From positions 434,001-498,000 of the forward strand of contig CAUJRU010000141.1 of NCBI GenBank assembly GCA_963277665.1: a DNA stretch of 64,000 nucleotides. Reading direction: 5' to 3'. Source of the stretch: Viscum album (Eukaryota; Streptophyta; Magnoliopsida; Santalales; Viscaceae). Position numbers and translations under genes: made by a program. The notes under the pieces were generated by a model. The model had not been told where the DNA came from, did not search any database, and worked only from the letters and a program-made list of their open reading frames with translations. Shown piece by piece: positions 1 through 10,663 of this stretch (position 1 is the stretch's first letter; every line of letters starts with the position of its first letter).

Positions 1-469
1 TTTAGGGAGACTTGTTCGCATTAAGAGTACTATAATCAACTTCTAGAGAATCACCTAATCCCTAAAAGAGAACTATATACATCCCATGTATTTAGGCTTT
101 AACCAAAACCAAAACCAAAAAGGTTAGTACAAGATCAGATAATCCAGAAAAAGATAACCCCTTATAAAAAGAAAATCTATTCTTAATCTCCAAAATTTGC
201 CCAACAAAACCCAAAGTTCAACGAGGACCATCCGATAAACAATTTGTCCATAAAATTATTCAAAGTAAACCAATATAAGATTGAAACCCAAATATTTGAA
301 GGATTTAGTCACATAGTCTTCCAAGTTAAATCGTAACATTTATCTCCAAACAACATCAGTTGCTCCTAAAGTCTCACATTGAAAAGTAATTATCCTAATC
401 ACATATCCTCCAAAATAAACTTACTCTTAATTCATAAAATCATATAACTAAAAAGAATCAGTCAAACTA

Positions 470-596
470 ACCAGGTACTTCACGTAGTCCAGTGGTAGGC
501 GATAAATACCAGTCGCACTTTGGTTGTGGGTTCGATTCCTGCAGCATTGTCCGACGCGACGGGTTGTCACACGGTCTGCGTGTTTCCCTTTTTCCA
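470..596 (+). repeat. tRNA-like / SINE-like insert inside family B
   Basis: A box-like TAGTCCAGTGG lies at 485-495 and a B box GGTTCGATTCC at 529-539, 44 nt apart start to start, the spacing of an internal Pol III promoter. A small hairpin (ACACG/CGTGT) and a T run follow, as at the end of a Pol III transcript. AAACTA occurs on both flanks (464-469 and 597-602), a possible short target-site duplication. There is no full tRNA acceptor stem, so this is a tRNA-derived SINE or relic rather than a working tRNA gene. It is antisense to the host element. Confidence 0.6.
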
Positions 597-1057
597 AAAC
601 TATATAATTCTCAAATCATTACCCAAAAAGGGATAAAATCATCAAAAATAACCATAACATAATTTAACCTCAATTTTATCTCATGCCTTTCACTTCAATA
701 ATAACATATGGTAACCCATAATTACCTCAAAAGTAAGGATCATATAAACCCAAATGGTTATTTATAACTATGTCCACAAAAGAAAAGATAACTATTACTT
801 GAATAAAATTTTCCTATATTTACATCAGGGTTACACATAATATAAAAAGTCTTCTAATGTAACCCCATCATCAAAAGAGACTTAATACTCTTAAGAATTT
901 CACCCTAACTCTTGAAGCCCTTATATGTTGACATCTTACTCATTCAACATTCTTCATGATCCATTATCCATTCCTTTCCAACTTATTCCGAAATACCTCT
1001 TTCCTACAAACAAAATCATGAATCATATCCTAAGATTCCAAAATAAGAAAACAATAG

Positions 1058-1642
1058 TCATGAAATAGTACATACCTTTGATTGGTCATTGTCAGTTTCT
1101 TCATCCTCAATCGGAATGGAATTAGGTATTGGTAAACGAATATTGGTACGCTCTTGGTGACCCCATTCACGAAACTTCTTCATAGGACATGTGTTTTCAT
1201 AATGACCATGCACACCATATTTAAAACATTCAATTGATCCCTCAGAAAGAACTTTTTTCCCTTTTCTCGAGTCAACTGGATGCTTCCTTTTTCCATGGCA
1301 GGTTCTTGCTTTATGACCTTAATTTCCACATTTATAGCATATTTCTGTCCCTTTGAAACATTTTCCTAGGTGTTTCTTTCCACATCTTTGACACATAGGT
1401 TTTTGAACACACTTACTTTTATGATTATTACCTGTACTTCCGTAGGGATTTGTTTCTTGCATATATGATGTCTTAGAGAAATCTACAAGGTTTAGGTGGT
1501 CAATCATGACTCTAGATAGTTGGTTGAGGATAATCACAAGAGTTCTCATTGCAGCTCCCATATCATTCAGTTGCTTGCTCAAAAAACTGTCACACTTTCC
1601 TTCACATCCACTGTTACTTTGGTGCCTGCTAGATCCATCCAT
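1058..1642 (-). pseudogene. Family B gag remnant with zinc knuckles, one nonsense mutation
   Basis: This is the same 585-nt frame as the intact copy at 8176-8760. It begins at ATG (1642) and reads 107 codons to an in-frame TAA at about 1319-1321, where the other copy has GAA. Downstream the frame stays open to the same TGA end at 1058-1060. The knuckles are CX2CX3HX3C (CQRCGKKHLGKC), a second CX2CX4HX4C and a third in which one Cys codon is changed (CFKYG). A nucleic-acid-binding role is known for such knuckles; this copy is probably dead. Confidence 0.75.
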
Positions 1643-1833
1643 TTACTAAAACCAAAAAGGTCAGTGTGAGTATATCAAAAAAAACCATCATGTACTAATG
1701 AGTAAGATAAACACTAAGATATACTTACTCATTCACTTTATCTAAAACTAGGACTCTTTCTGAAATCCTAACCATTATGGTAATGCCACTTATGCTTAAA
1801 GAATACCCTAACCTCTAAAGTTATCTAAACCGA

Positions 1834-1845
1834 CCTTTGATACCA
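1834..1845 (-). other. Primer binding site (tRNA-iMet type), family B
   Basis: Reads TGGTATCAAAGG on the minus strand, 2 nt inside the LTR end. The consensus for the plant initiator Met-tRNA 3' end is TGGTATCAGAG, so this copy has one G to A change. Confidence 0.85.
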
Positions 1846-2638
1846 ACTATAAGGCCCCAGCCTTAAACCTTACTTAATCTTGATTTATTACAAGATTACA
1901 CATTGAGGATCTTTTCAGGTTTATAGTTTTAGAGAATTATATCATGAAACTTACATTACATTCCACATTTAAACAAGGTGGTTACATAAAAGACAATATT
2001 CATTCTTCCCATCAATGGAAACCTAATTAAAATAAAACACTGATTCTTTCTTGACACATCCTTGACATTATCGTCACATCATGTACCTTTCCCTTGACCT
2101 GTGAAAAACATTTCAAAAACTTGGGATGAGCATAAAAAGCTCAGTAAGGGTTATAAAAATATGGAAATGAAACATGAGTTCATATATACATCAGAATGAA
2201 ATCATACTTTACCCATAAAACATAGGCATATCAAATCATGAATAATTCATAGAAAACATAAGACATAAAGGTAACTTGAGGCATTCATAACATTCTTACG
2301 TAGGGAGTAACCCTCTTGGTTACGTTTGGAATACCCATCACAGTATATTCCCTAAATCTCTTCAGAGAAACCTTAACGTTTCACTCCTTCGCATTACCCA
2401 ATGCATTGGAGAGCTATATCGGGCTCACCCGCCCTTAGTTTATCACGGAACCACCCGTTTTTCATAACAATGCCCAAGAACCATAACATAATCGTATCAC
2501 AAAAACATGAATAAAGGAAACATAACATTTCCACATTTCAATCACAATATAACATTTTAGGATATTGAAATAATGAATCCATTCAAAAAGAAACCATTTT
2601 GAAAACCATTTAAAACATTTAATAAAGAGATTTTTGAA

Positions 2639-2663
2639 TCAAAGTGTCCCATACCACCTTGAA
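2639..2663 (-). other. Conserved GGTATGGGACAC hairpin
   Basis: On the minus strand this is TTCAAGGTG-GTATGGGA-CACTTTGA, a stem-loop. The same loop and stem occur in the B LTRs at 9756-9780, 48716-48740, 51876-51900, 58366-58390 and 63262-63286, and three times in the C LTR piece at 16094-16226. Confidence 0.6.
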
Positions 2664-3161
2664 GCTATTAACATTTTAAACCATTAATATCCATATAAAT
2701 AAATCCTTAAAACTATTTTGAAAACATGGATATTGATAAGAACAAATAATTAAAACATTTAAAACGATATTTTGGTTAAAGGGGTTTTACCAAAATTAGA
2801 GACACTTGAATACAATAATCGAGGAATAACATTTAGTCAGAACTTTATAATATCATGAGAATAAAAGGATTCATGATATAATACTCCAAAGGACAGTATA
2901 TACACCATATAAGAGTGAATTGGTGCATAACAACAATGAACCCTCAATAGAAATGTCAAATGTGATGAAATCCCTTATAAAGAAGGTATCCTTAAATTAA
3001 GGACAAATAAATCTCAAAAATATGTGTGAAAAATATATATACACCCAATATAAGTGGATATTAAGTGTAAAACAATAAAAGGTCATTCACAAATATTCAA
3101 TGGATGACATATTTAATGACTACAAGTTGAACCCAAAGAAATCGAAATTGGGTTAAAAAGT

Positions 3162-3940
3162 TCCCTTGACAGCCTAACGGCATCACATCAAAATGAGTTG
3201 ATGAGAGATAAAAAGTGTACCTCATCACTTGGAAATAAAATTTACATCAATAAGGATGTATGAGAACATATCCCAACATAAAAATATGTAAATTAAAAGA
3301 CCCAATAAAATAAGTCTTTTAAAAAAGAGGAGGGTGAAAGGTTCCCTTACCGACTTGGGTATCTTTCAAAACATACACCCCATGAAAGAAAGACAATAGG
3401 TCATTGATGTAAATACTCATAAACGAAAGTATATTACACAAAGAGTAGAATAATGGGAAGTACATACACCACTAAATGGAATTTGTGGCGAATGTAGCAT
3501 AAATCTCACGGGAATAAAAGTGAGATGAAAAATCCCTTACGAAAACTCGGTAGCCTAACGACGCCACATAAAACTTCTGAATATGGATTGATGAGATCAA
3601 ATAGAGTATCCCATCATATTACAATAGAATTTACAGCAAGTGGAATATAAAATAAAATCCCCCATCATAACAAATAGGAGCTTAAAATAAGTGACACAAA
3701 GGAGAGTACTTAAAAATAAAGAGAGAGGTTAGATCTCTTACGAAAGTTCGGCAGCCTAACGGCGCCACTCAATACTTCCAAAATGGATTGATGAGAGAGA
3801 ATAGGGTCTCTCATCACATGAACATAAAATTACATTAAATGTAATATAAAATATCATCCCAATAACAAGAAATATGAGCTTTAAAAGGAATGACATAAAA
3901 GTGTGTACTTAAAAAGAAAGAGAGGAGTAGGATCCCTTAC
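3162..3940 (-). repeat. Four tandem modules of about 200 bp, each opening with GTAAG
   Basis: Read on the minus strand, boundaries lie near 3932, 3740, 3533 and 3343 (spacing 181-207 nt). Modules start GTAAG(G/A)GA and most end with a GCCGTTAGGCTG(C/T)C motif. Each has an internal ATGAGA...TCTCATCA inverted pair. The fragment at 42784-44708 has one module fewer. Confidence 0.7.
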
Positions 3941-4275
3941 CTCGGGTCCGACTTGACTCGATCGTTCTTTAATCTCCTGAATAATAAACTTGAGTTAATT
4001 TCTAATTCCTTAAGAACCTTTTTCAAGTTCATTATTACTTTTATACCACTTATTACCATGTCATAAACATTATGTAATCATTTAAGTTAATAATATTAGT
4101 TTTGCCGATATTTGGTTCTTAAGTCGAAAGTGGACTTCTTACAATTACATGTTGTTCGTGTGGCCGAATGTTTATTATATCCCGAATTGTATTAATTATG
4201 TAGATATCATATATGTCATATATATCCAGTACATGAATGCATTTATAACATTACATAATCATTTAGAGGTAAGAA

Positions 4276-4569
4276 ATGAAATGCACCGTTCATGGAGACG
4301 GTAAGCCGTACGTACGCATTAACGCTACTTTCATTTCTATTTCGTATTTTATAGAATGGAATAATAATGATATAAAGGTATATTATAATTCCAGTATAAT
4401 ATCATATATAATATCATATTTCCATCCTTTATACATCCCACATATGGTATTTAATGAATCAAATCACTTTGAGGGGGCGGTAGTCCGCACTTCCTTAAAT
4501 GAAGATATCGCGTATACCCATAATGGAAGCCATAAAGGTAAGACAAAAATGAAAAATATAGAAGCATAA
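4276..4569 (+). other. Conserved antisense ORF in LTR (97 codons), coding status unknown
   Basis: The frame opens antisense to LTR transcription. It begins MKCTVHGDGKPYVR and is kept with close sequence at 43915-44208 (+), 49977-50264 (-) and 56468-56755 (-) in B, and in shorter form at 12040-12261 (+) and 27413-27634 (-) in A. I recognise no domain. Conservation may only reflect recent amplification of the LTR. A tyrosine/isoleucine-rich middle part looks like translated AT-rich DNA, which argues against a real protein. Confidence 0.2.
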
Positions 4570-5038
4570 ATAAAACATACAAATATTATATATCATATAT
4601 AAAAATAGTGACATCATAATGGCCACCTTTGAAGGTGTTAAATGAGTATTGAACAATCATCGTTTCGGGAGGCAGAATTTCACCATCCACAGAAACCGTA
4701 TGTTCTTTAACCATTTGATGTAGTTGTGTGAGAGTGTAGCTAGAATAAATCTTATAACAACATCCTAGTATATTGAAGATACTGGTGTTGTTACAAAAGA
4801 AGTAAATACAAAGATTTTAGGGGGTTGGAGAAGCAAGATAAAACAAATGAACATGAGAGAATGAATTACCTTTAAAAGTGTAACTCCTTTTGATTTGAGC
4901 CTAAAGGATTCCTTTGAAAGGATTCTGCCCAAAGGGAATCCTCTAGGATGAGTAGAGGGATGTGGAGAGAGTAAATGGGCAGGGTTTGGCCGATCCAAAT
5001 GCTTTAGGAGTGTGTTAAATGAGGTAGATGTGGGAGCC

Positions 5039-5045
5039 TTTTATA
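5039..5045 (-). promoter_or_regulatory. TATA box of family B LTR
   Basis: TATAAAA on the minus strand, preceded by a pyrimidine-rich CCCCTCCTCTCCTCT stretch and followed by AGGC and a leader. The same arrangement occurs in all A and B LTRs except the last one. Confidence 0.75.
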
Positions 5046-6672
5046 AGAGGAGAGGAGGGGTACTTTTGGAAAGTAAAGAAATATTACTTTATTTGAAAAT
5101 GTGTTTCGGTTTCAAAAGGTCCCACATTGATATAATTCGTGGATAAGGTTATAAGGCTTCGAAATACACTCATACAATAAGTTTTGGACATGTGTAGTTC
5201 ATAGATTTTACATTATCTTTCCATTTTATTTAAATCGTCAAATAATGATGTCATCGCTGCATCATTATTATGTCATAAATAATTTAATTTATTTAATGTC
5301 TAAAAATTATAAAAAAAATACTATGATGTATGAAATCTTTTTAGATTTCCAATGAATATTTATAATCAAAAAAGATGACTTGTATAACCCCACTTAAAAT
5401 TTTTTTAGTAAAACATATCATGTTTGTGTCAATTTTACTTTTACATTAAATAAAATGTTATTTATGTCATTTCCCAAAAAAGTAGATCCATGGGGTCCCC
5501 AAGTTGACCCATGGCTTGTCTTGGTCGGACATGATACAACCAATAGTTGTAGGACAAGTGTCATGGTGTTTTCACATTCTTATAATATCATTTTTACCTT
5601 AAACTACACTAATTACCTCTAATCGCGATTAAAAACTTAATAAGTTACTATTCACCAAAAAAATTATTTTAATCTCATTGAACCACATTTTACTTATTAA
5701 TGACAACCATGTATGTCGGATTTTTGAAAATCAAAACACAATGATGGAAAAATTTCATTTAAACGGAAAATCAGTTTTTAGAAGTACCACTTAGTGGTTT
5801 CACTATTCATCAAAAATTGAAGTTTTTCAGAATAATCCCAAAAATTCACCCTAAGCTATATTTGATATTCTGAATTCAAAAATGAAGTCCGTTTTACAAA
5901 ATTCAAAACATATAAGTCACATTAATTAATTTAATAATTAATTCCCGCTGTCATGACAAATAGCGTGTTTTATGAAACAATAAGTATCAAAAGATTGACA
6001 CTAGTTTAAGTCTGATTTCAAAGTGAAATTGATTCCAACGACCACTATTGGATTTAATGGTAAAAATATTTTCTAATTTCACTTTAAAACCAATTCAAAA
6101 TATAATCTAATCATATAAATAAATTATATTAAAAAGTGGTTTTGAATTAAAATACAACATTTTACACTATTCATTAAAAAAGTGAACTTTATCGGAAAGA
6201 CACCAAAAATTTACACAAAGTAAATTTTGATGTCCCGATTCTTAATAAGAGTTTTATTTGGTCCAAAAGAATGTTTAAGAGTGAAAAAACTATATTTAAT
6301 GACGGTTCTCCATCAAAAGGTGATAAGTGAACCTTTAGTGAAAACTAGGGCATATACGCCTAAAATTGAATTCTTTCCGTATTTTAAGCCTTTATCTTTT
6401 ATTGTATAAATGTAAAAATATTTAAGAACATATATAATCATATTTTAGTTATTTCTATCCATTCCCGCCATTACAACGGCTACATGTTAACTACCATTTA
6501 AAATAATATTATTTTATTATTAGAGTGCAACGTAAGATTCCCAAGAAACTCGTTGTTGCGTGTTGGGTACGCCATCGAGCATAGCGTCCCCTTTAAAGTC
6601 ATATTAATATTTTATTCACAAATATGGATAAATATGAAAATGTCATATTCCTTATTTACCTGGGGTGTTACA

Positions 6673-6688
6673 TCCTTCCCCCCTTTTG
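6673..6688 (-). other. Polypurine tract of family B
   Basis: CAAAAGGGGGGAAGGA on the minus strand, directly before the LTR start. It is the expected primer site for plus-strand synthesis. A palindrome CGCAATTTTAAAATTGCG and a hairpin AATTGCG/CGCAATT lie just upstream of it. Confidence 0.85.
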
Positions 6689-7589
6689 GGAATTGCGTCC
6701 TCGCAATTTTAAAATTGCGCATGGAAACATCCTTGAACGTCCCACATCGGAACAAGAGTCGGTAAAACAATCACATTAAAATAAAGAAAGATAAGCAAAG
6801 AGGTCACCCGAGTTAACCCATACTAGGATTCTAAGTATGAAAATATGGACATGGAGGAGAAAACATAGGGTCATGTTCCGATGGAGAGTGATAGAAAACA
6901 TGTTTAGGAGAAAGTTAACCATGAGAAAATCACAAACTTGTGATGGGTTAAACGGTATTCGATTCCCCAGTAAGAAAAGTTAATAGACAACATTTTTGTT
7001 TTAAGTTACTTTTTATTGAGTAATTTATTCATAAGGAAGCATAATCACTTATCATGTTGACTTTCAACTTTTACTAGATTCCTTAGTCAAACTCATATTT
7101 TTTCCAAAAGACGAGTATTTAGGGAGACTTGTTCACATTAAGAGTACTATAATCAAATTCTAGAGAATCACCTAATCCCTAAAAGAGAACTATATACATC
7201 CCATGTATTTAGGCTTTAACCAAAACCAAAACCAAAAAGGTTAGTACAAGATCAGATAATCCAGAAAAGGATAACCCCTTATAAAAAGAAAATCTATTCT
7301 TAAGCTCCAAAATTTGTCCAACAAAACCCAAAGTTCAACGAGGACCATCCGATAAACAATTTGTCCATAAAATTCTTCAAAGTAAACCAATATAAGATTG
7401 AAACCCAAATATTTGAAGGATTTAGTCACATAGTCTTCCAAGTTAAATCGTAACATTTATCTCCAAACAAAATTAGTTGCTCCTAAAGTCTCACATTGAA
7501 AAGTAATTATCCTAATCACATATCCTACAAAATAAACTTACTCTCAATTCATAAAATCATATAACTAAAAAGAATCAGTCAAACTAACC

Positions 7590-7715
7590 AGGGACTTCAC
7601 GTAGTCCAGTGGTAGGCGATAAATACCAGTCGCACTTTGGTTGTGGGTTCGATTCCCGCAGCATTGTCCGACGCGACGGGTTGTCACACGGTCTGCGTGT
7701 TGTCCTTTTTCCAAA
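7590..7715 (+). repeat. tRNA-like / SINE-like insert, best preserved copy
   Basis: The A box is TAGTCCAGTGG (7602-7612) and the B box GGTTCGATTCC (7646-7656), followed by a GC-rich body with an ACACG/CGTGT hairpin and a terminal T run (TCCTTTTTCC). It sits at the same position in all three B internal regions, so it was captured once before B amplified. Confidence 0.65.
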
Positions 7716-8175
7716 ACTATATAATTCTCAAATCATTACCCAAAAAGGGATAAAATCATCAAAAATAACCATAACATAATTTAACCTCAATTTTATCTCA
7801 TGCCTTTCACTTCAATCATAACATATGGTAACCCATAATTACCTCAAAATTAAGGAGCATATAAACCCAAATGGTTCTTTATAACTATGTCCACAAAAGA
7901 AAAGATAACTATTACTTGAATAAAATTTGCCTATATTAAACATCAGGGTTACACATAATATAAAAAGTCTTCTAATGTAACCCCATCATCAAAAGAGACT
8001 TAATACTCTTAAGAATTTCACCCTAACTCTTGAAGCCCTTATATGTTGACATCTTACTCATTCAACATTATTCATGATCCATTATCCATTCCTTTCCAAC
8101 TTATTCCGAAATACCTCTTTCCTACAAACAAAATCATGAATCATATCCTAAGATTCCAAAATAAGAAAACAATAG

Positions 8176-8760
8176 TCATGAAATAGTACATACCTTTGAT
8201 TGGTCATTGTCAGTTTCTTCATCCTCAATCAGAATGGCATTAGGTATTGGTAAACGAATATTGGTACGCTCTTGGTGACCCCATTCACGAAACTTCTTCA
8301 TAGGACATGTGTTTGCATAATGACCATGCACACCACATTTAAAACATTCAATTGATCCCTCAGAAAGAACTTCTTTCCCTTTCCTCGAGTCTACTGGATG
8401 CTTCCTTTTTCCATGGAAGGTTCTTGCTTTATGACCTTCATTTCCACATTTATAGCATATTTCTGTCCCTTTGAAACATTTTCCTAGGTGTTTCTTTCCA
8501 CATATTTGAAACATAGGTTTTTGAACACACTTACCTTTATGATTATTACCTGTACTTCCGTAGGGATTTGTTTCTTGCATATATGACGTCTTAGAGAAAT
8601 ATCCAAGGTTTAGGTGGTCAATCATGACTCCAGATAGTTGGTTGAGGATAATCACAAGAGTTCTCATTGCAGCTCCCATATCATTCAGTTTCTTGCTCAA
8701 AAAACTGTCACAGTTTCCTTCACATCCACTGTTACTTTGGTGCCTGCTAGATCCAGCCAT
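8176..8760 (-). CDS. Gag-like zinc-knuckle protein of non-autonomous element B (194 aa)
   Basis: This open frame starts at ATG 8760, about 190 nt after the PBS. It has no capsid-like region. Residues 1-60 are of unknown fold and leucine/methionine-rich around residues 27-52. Three zinc knuckles follow: a CX2CX3HX3C type (CQICGKKHLGKC; in this copy residues CQ are preceded by MF), a CX2CX4H type whose last Cys is Phe (CYKCGNEGHKARTF), and an intact CX2CX4HX4C (CFKCGVHGHYANTC). The tail is acidic (EDEETDND). The knuckle order matches the nucleocapsid part of family A Gag, so it likely binds RNA. Only this copy of three is unbroken. Whether it is translated is unknown. Confidence 0.6.
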   Translation of the reverse strand: MAGSSRHQSNSGCEGNCDSFLSKKLNDMGAAMRTLVIILNQLSGVMIDHLNLGYFSKTSYMQETNPYGSTGNNHKGKCVQKPMFQICGKKHLGKCFKGTEICYKCGNEGHKARTFHGKRKHPVDSRKGKEVLSEGSIECFKCGVHGHYANTCPMKKFREWGHQERTNIRLPIPNAILIEDEETDNDQSKVCTIS

Positions 8761-8950
8761 TTACTAAAACCAAAAAGGTCAGTGTGAGTATATCAAAAAA
8801 ACCATCATGTACTAATGAGTAAGATAAACACTAAGATATACTTACTCATTCACTTTATCTAAAACTAGGACTCTTTCTGAAATCCTAACCATTATGGTAA
8901 TGCCACTTATGCTTAAAGAATACCCTAACCTCTAAAGTTATCTAAACCGA

Positions 8951-8962
8951 CCTCTGATACCA
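8951..8962 (-). other. Primer binding site, family B
   Basis: TGGTATCAGAGG on the minus strand, a full match to the usual plant tRNA-iMet PBS, 2 nt from the LTR end at 8965. Confidence 0.9.
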
Positions 8963-8964
8963 AC

Positions 8965-10658
8965 TATAAGGCCCCAGCCTTAAACCTTACTTAATCTTGA
9001 TTTATTACAAGATTACACATTGAGGATCTTTTCAGGTTTAGAGTTTTAGAGAATTAGATCATGAAACTTGCATTACATTCCACATTTAAACAAGGTGGTT
9101 ACATAAAAGACAATATTCATTATTCCCATCAATGGAAACCTATTTAAAATAAAACACGGATTTTTTCTTGACACATCCTTGACACTATCGTCACATAATG
9201 TACCTTTCCCTTGACCTGTGAAAAACATTTCAAAAACTTGGGATGAGCATAAAAAGCTCAGTAAGGGTTATAAAAATATGGAAAGGAAACATGAGTTCAT
9301 ATATACATAAGAATGAAATCAAACTTTACCCATAAAACATAGGCATATCAAATCATGAATAAATCATAGAAAATATAAGACATAAAGGTAACTTGAGGCA
9401 TTCATAACATTCTTACGTAGGGAGTAACCCTCTTGGTTACGTTTGGAATACCCATCACAGTATATTCCCTAAATCTCTTCGGAGAAACCTTAACGTTTCA
9501 CTCCTTCGCGTTACCCAATGCATTGGAGAGCTATATCGGGCTCACCCGCCCTTAGTTTATCACGGAACCAACTGTTTTTCATAACAATGTCCAAGAACCA
9601 TAACATAATCGTATCACATAAACATGAATAAAGGAAACATAACATTTCCACATTTCAATCACAATATAACATTTTAGGATATTGAAATAATGAATCCATT
9701 CAAAAAGAAACCATTTCCAAAACCATTTAAAACATTTAATAAAGAGATTTTTGAATCAAAGTGTCCCATACCACCTTGAAGCTTTTAACATTTTAAACCA
9801 TTAATATCCATATAAATAAATCCTTAAAACTATTTTTAAAACATGGATATTAATAAGAACAAATAATTAAAACATTTAAAACAATATTTTGGTTAAAGGG
9901 GTTTTACCAAAATTAGAGACACTTGAATACAATAATCGAGGAATAACATTTAGTCAGAACTTTATAATATCATGAGAATAAAAGGATTCATGATATAATA
10001 CTCCAAAGGACAGTATATACACCATATAAGAGTGAATTGGTGCATAACAACAATGAACCCTCAATAGAAATGTCAAATGTGATGAAATCCCTTATAAAGA
10101 AGGTATCCTTAAATTAAGGACAAATAAATCTCAAAAATATGTGTGAAAAATATATATACACCCAATATAAGTGGATATTAAGTGTAAAAAAATAAAAGGT
10201 CATTCACAAATATTCAATGGATGACATATTTAATGACTACAATTTGAACCCAAAGAAATCGAAATTGGGTTAAAAAGTTCCCTTGACAGCCTAACGGCAT
10301 CACATCAAAATGAGTTGATGAGAGATAAAAAGTGTATCTCATCACTTGGACATAAAATTTACATCAATAAGGATGTATGAGAACATATCCCAACATAAAA
10401 ATATGTAAATTAAAAGACCCAATAAAAGAAGTCTTTTAAAAAAGAGGAGGGTGAAAGGTTCCCTTACCAACTTGGGTATCTTTCAAAACATACACCCCAT
10501 GAAAGAAAGACAATAGGTCATTGATGTAAATACTCATAAACGAAAGTATATTACACAAAGAGTAGAATAATGGGCAGTACATACACCACTCAATGGAATT
10601 TGTGGCGAATGTATCATAAATCTCACGGGAATAAAATTGAGATGAAAAATCCCTTACG
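8965..10658 (-). repeat. Family B LTR, truncated (3' part only)
   Basis: Matches 1848-3541 of the complete B LTR, including the hairpin-rich block, the hairpin at 9756-9780 and the first two 200-bp modules. It stops inside the third module, where the sequence switches to the end of an A LTR. It is the 5' LTR of the 6673-8964 internal region, so that copy has lost its promoter half. Confidence 0.9.
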
Positions 10659-10663
10659 ACCAA

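Larger units (their letters stand above)
1..1847 (-). mobile_element. Family B retrotransposon internal region, partial (runs off left edge)
   Basis: This is the 5' part of a family B internal region read on the minus strand. It starts right after the LTR end near 1848 with a PBS, then a gag remnant (1642 to 1058), then AT-rich non-coding sequence carrying a tRNA-like insert. It matches the complete internal region at 6673-8964 base for base over long stretches. No protease, reverse transcriptase or integrase sequence is visible, so the element could only move with proteins supplied in trans (inference). Confidence 0.85.
2099..4869 (-). other. Predicted intron inside family B LTR
   Basis: The donor is AAAG|GTAATTC just after the short leader and the acceptor is TTTTTCACAG|GTCAAGGG just before the LTR end. 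The same pair is present in each full A and B LTR. The predicted intron is 2,771 nt here and 2,777 nt in the right-hand B LTR. Splicing is inferred from motifs and position only. Confidence 0.45.
1848..6672 (-). repeat. Family B LTR, complete, shared between two internal regions
   Basis: The LTR (4,825 bp) starts at 6672 with TGTAACACCCCAGG and ends at 1848 with GGGGCCTTATA. A polypurine tract precedes the start and a PBS follows the end, so it is both the 3' LTR of the 6673-8964 internal region and the 5' LTR of the 1-1847 one. In transcription order it contains: a palindrome TAATCGCGATTA (about 5620), a TATA box (5039-5045), a leader, a predicted splice donor (about 4869), a 35-codon micro-ORF (ATG at 4714), the GTACGTAC block (about 4310), four modules of about 200 bp (3940 to 3160), the GGTATGGGACAC hairpin (2639-2663), the hairpin-rich block (about 2440-2290) and a predicted acceptor (2099). 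Confidence 0.9.
6673..8964 (-). mobile_element. Family B internal region, complete, non-autonomous
   Basis: These 2,292 bp lie between two B LTRs on the minus strand. The order is PBS (8951-8962), gag zinc-knuckle ORF (8760-8176), a long AT-rich non-coding stretch with a SINE-like insert (7590-7715), then a palindrome and the PPT. No pol is present. The gag knuckles resemble those of family A, and the LTR modules are shared with A, so B is best read as a deletion derivative mobilised by A-type proteins (inference). Confidence 0.85.

Noticed and set aside
470..596. A functional tRNA gene
   Set aside because: A and B boxes are present but no complete acceptor or anticodon stem can be drawn, and the copies sit inside a retrotransposon.
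7241..7456. Small minus-strand frame in the B internal region (similar frame at 53605-53805)
   Set aside because: About 70 codons, translation of AT-rich spacer rich in Phe/Leu/Tyr, no domain, and broken in the left-most copy.
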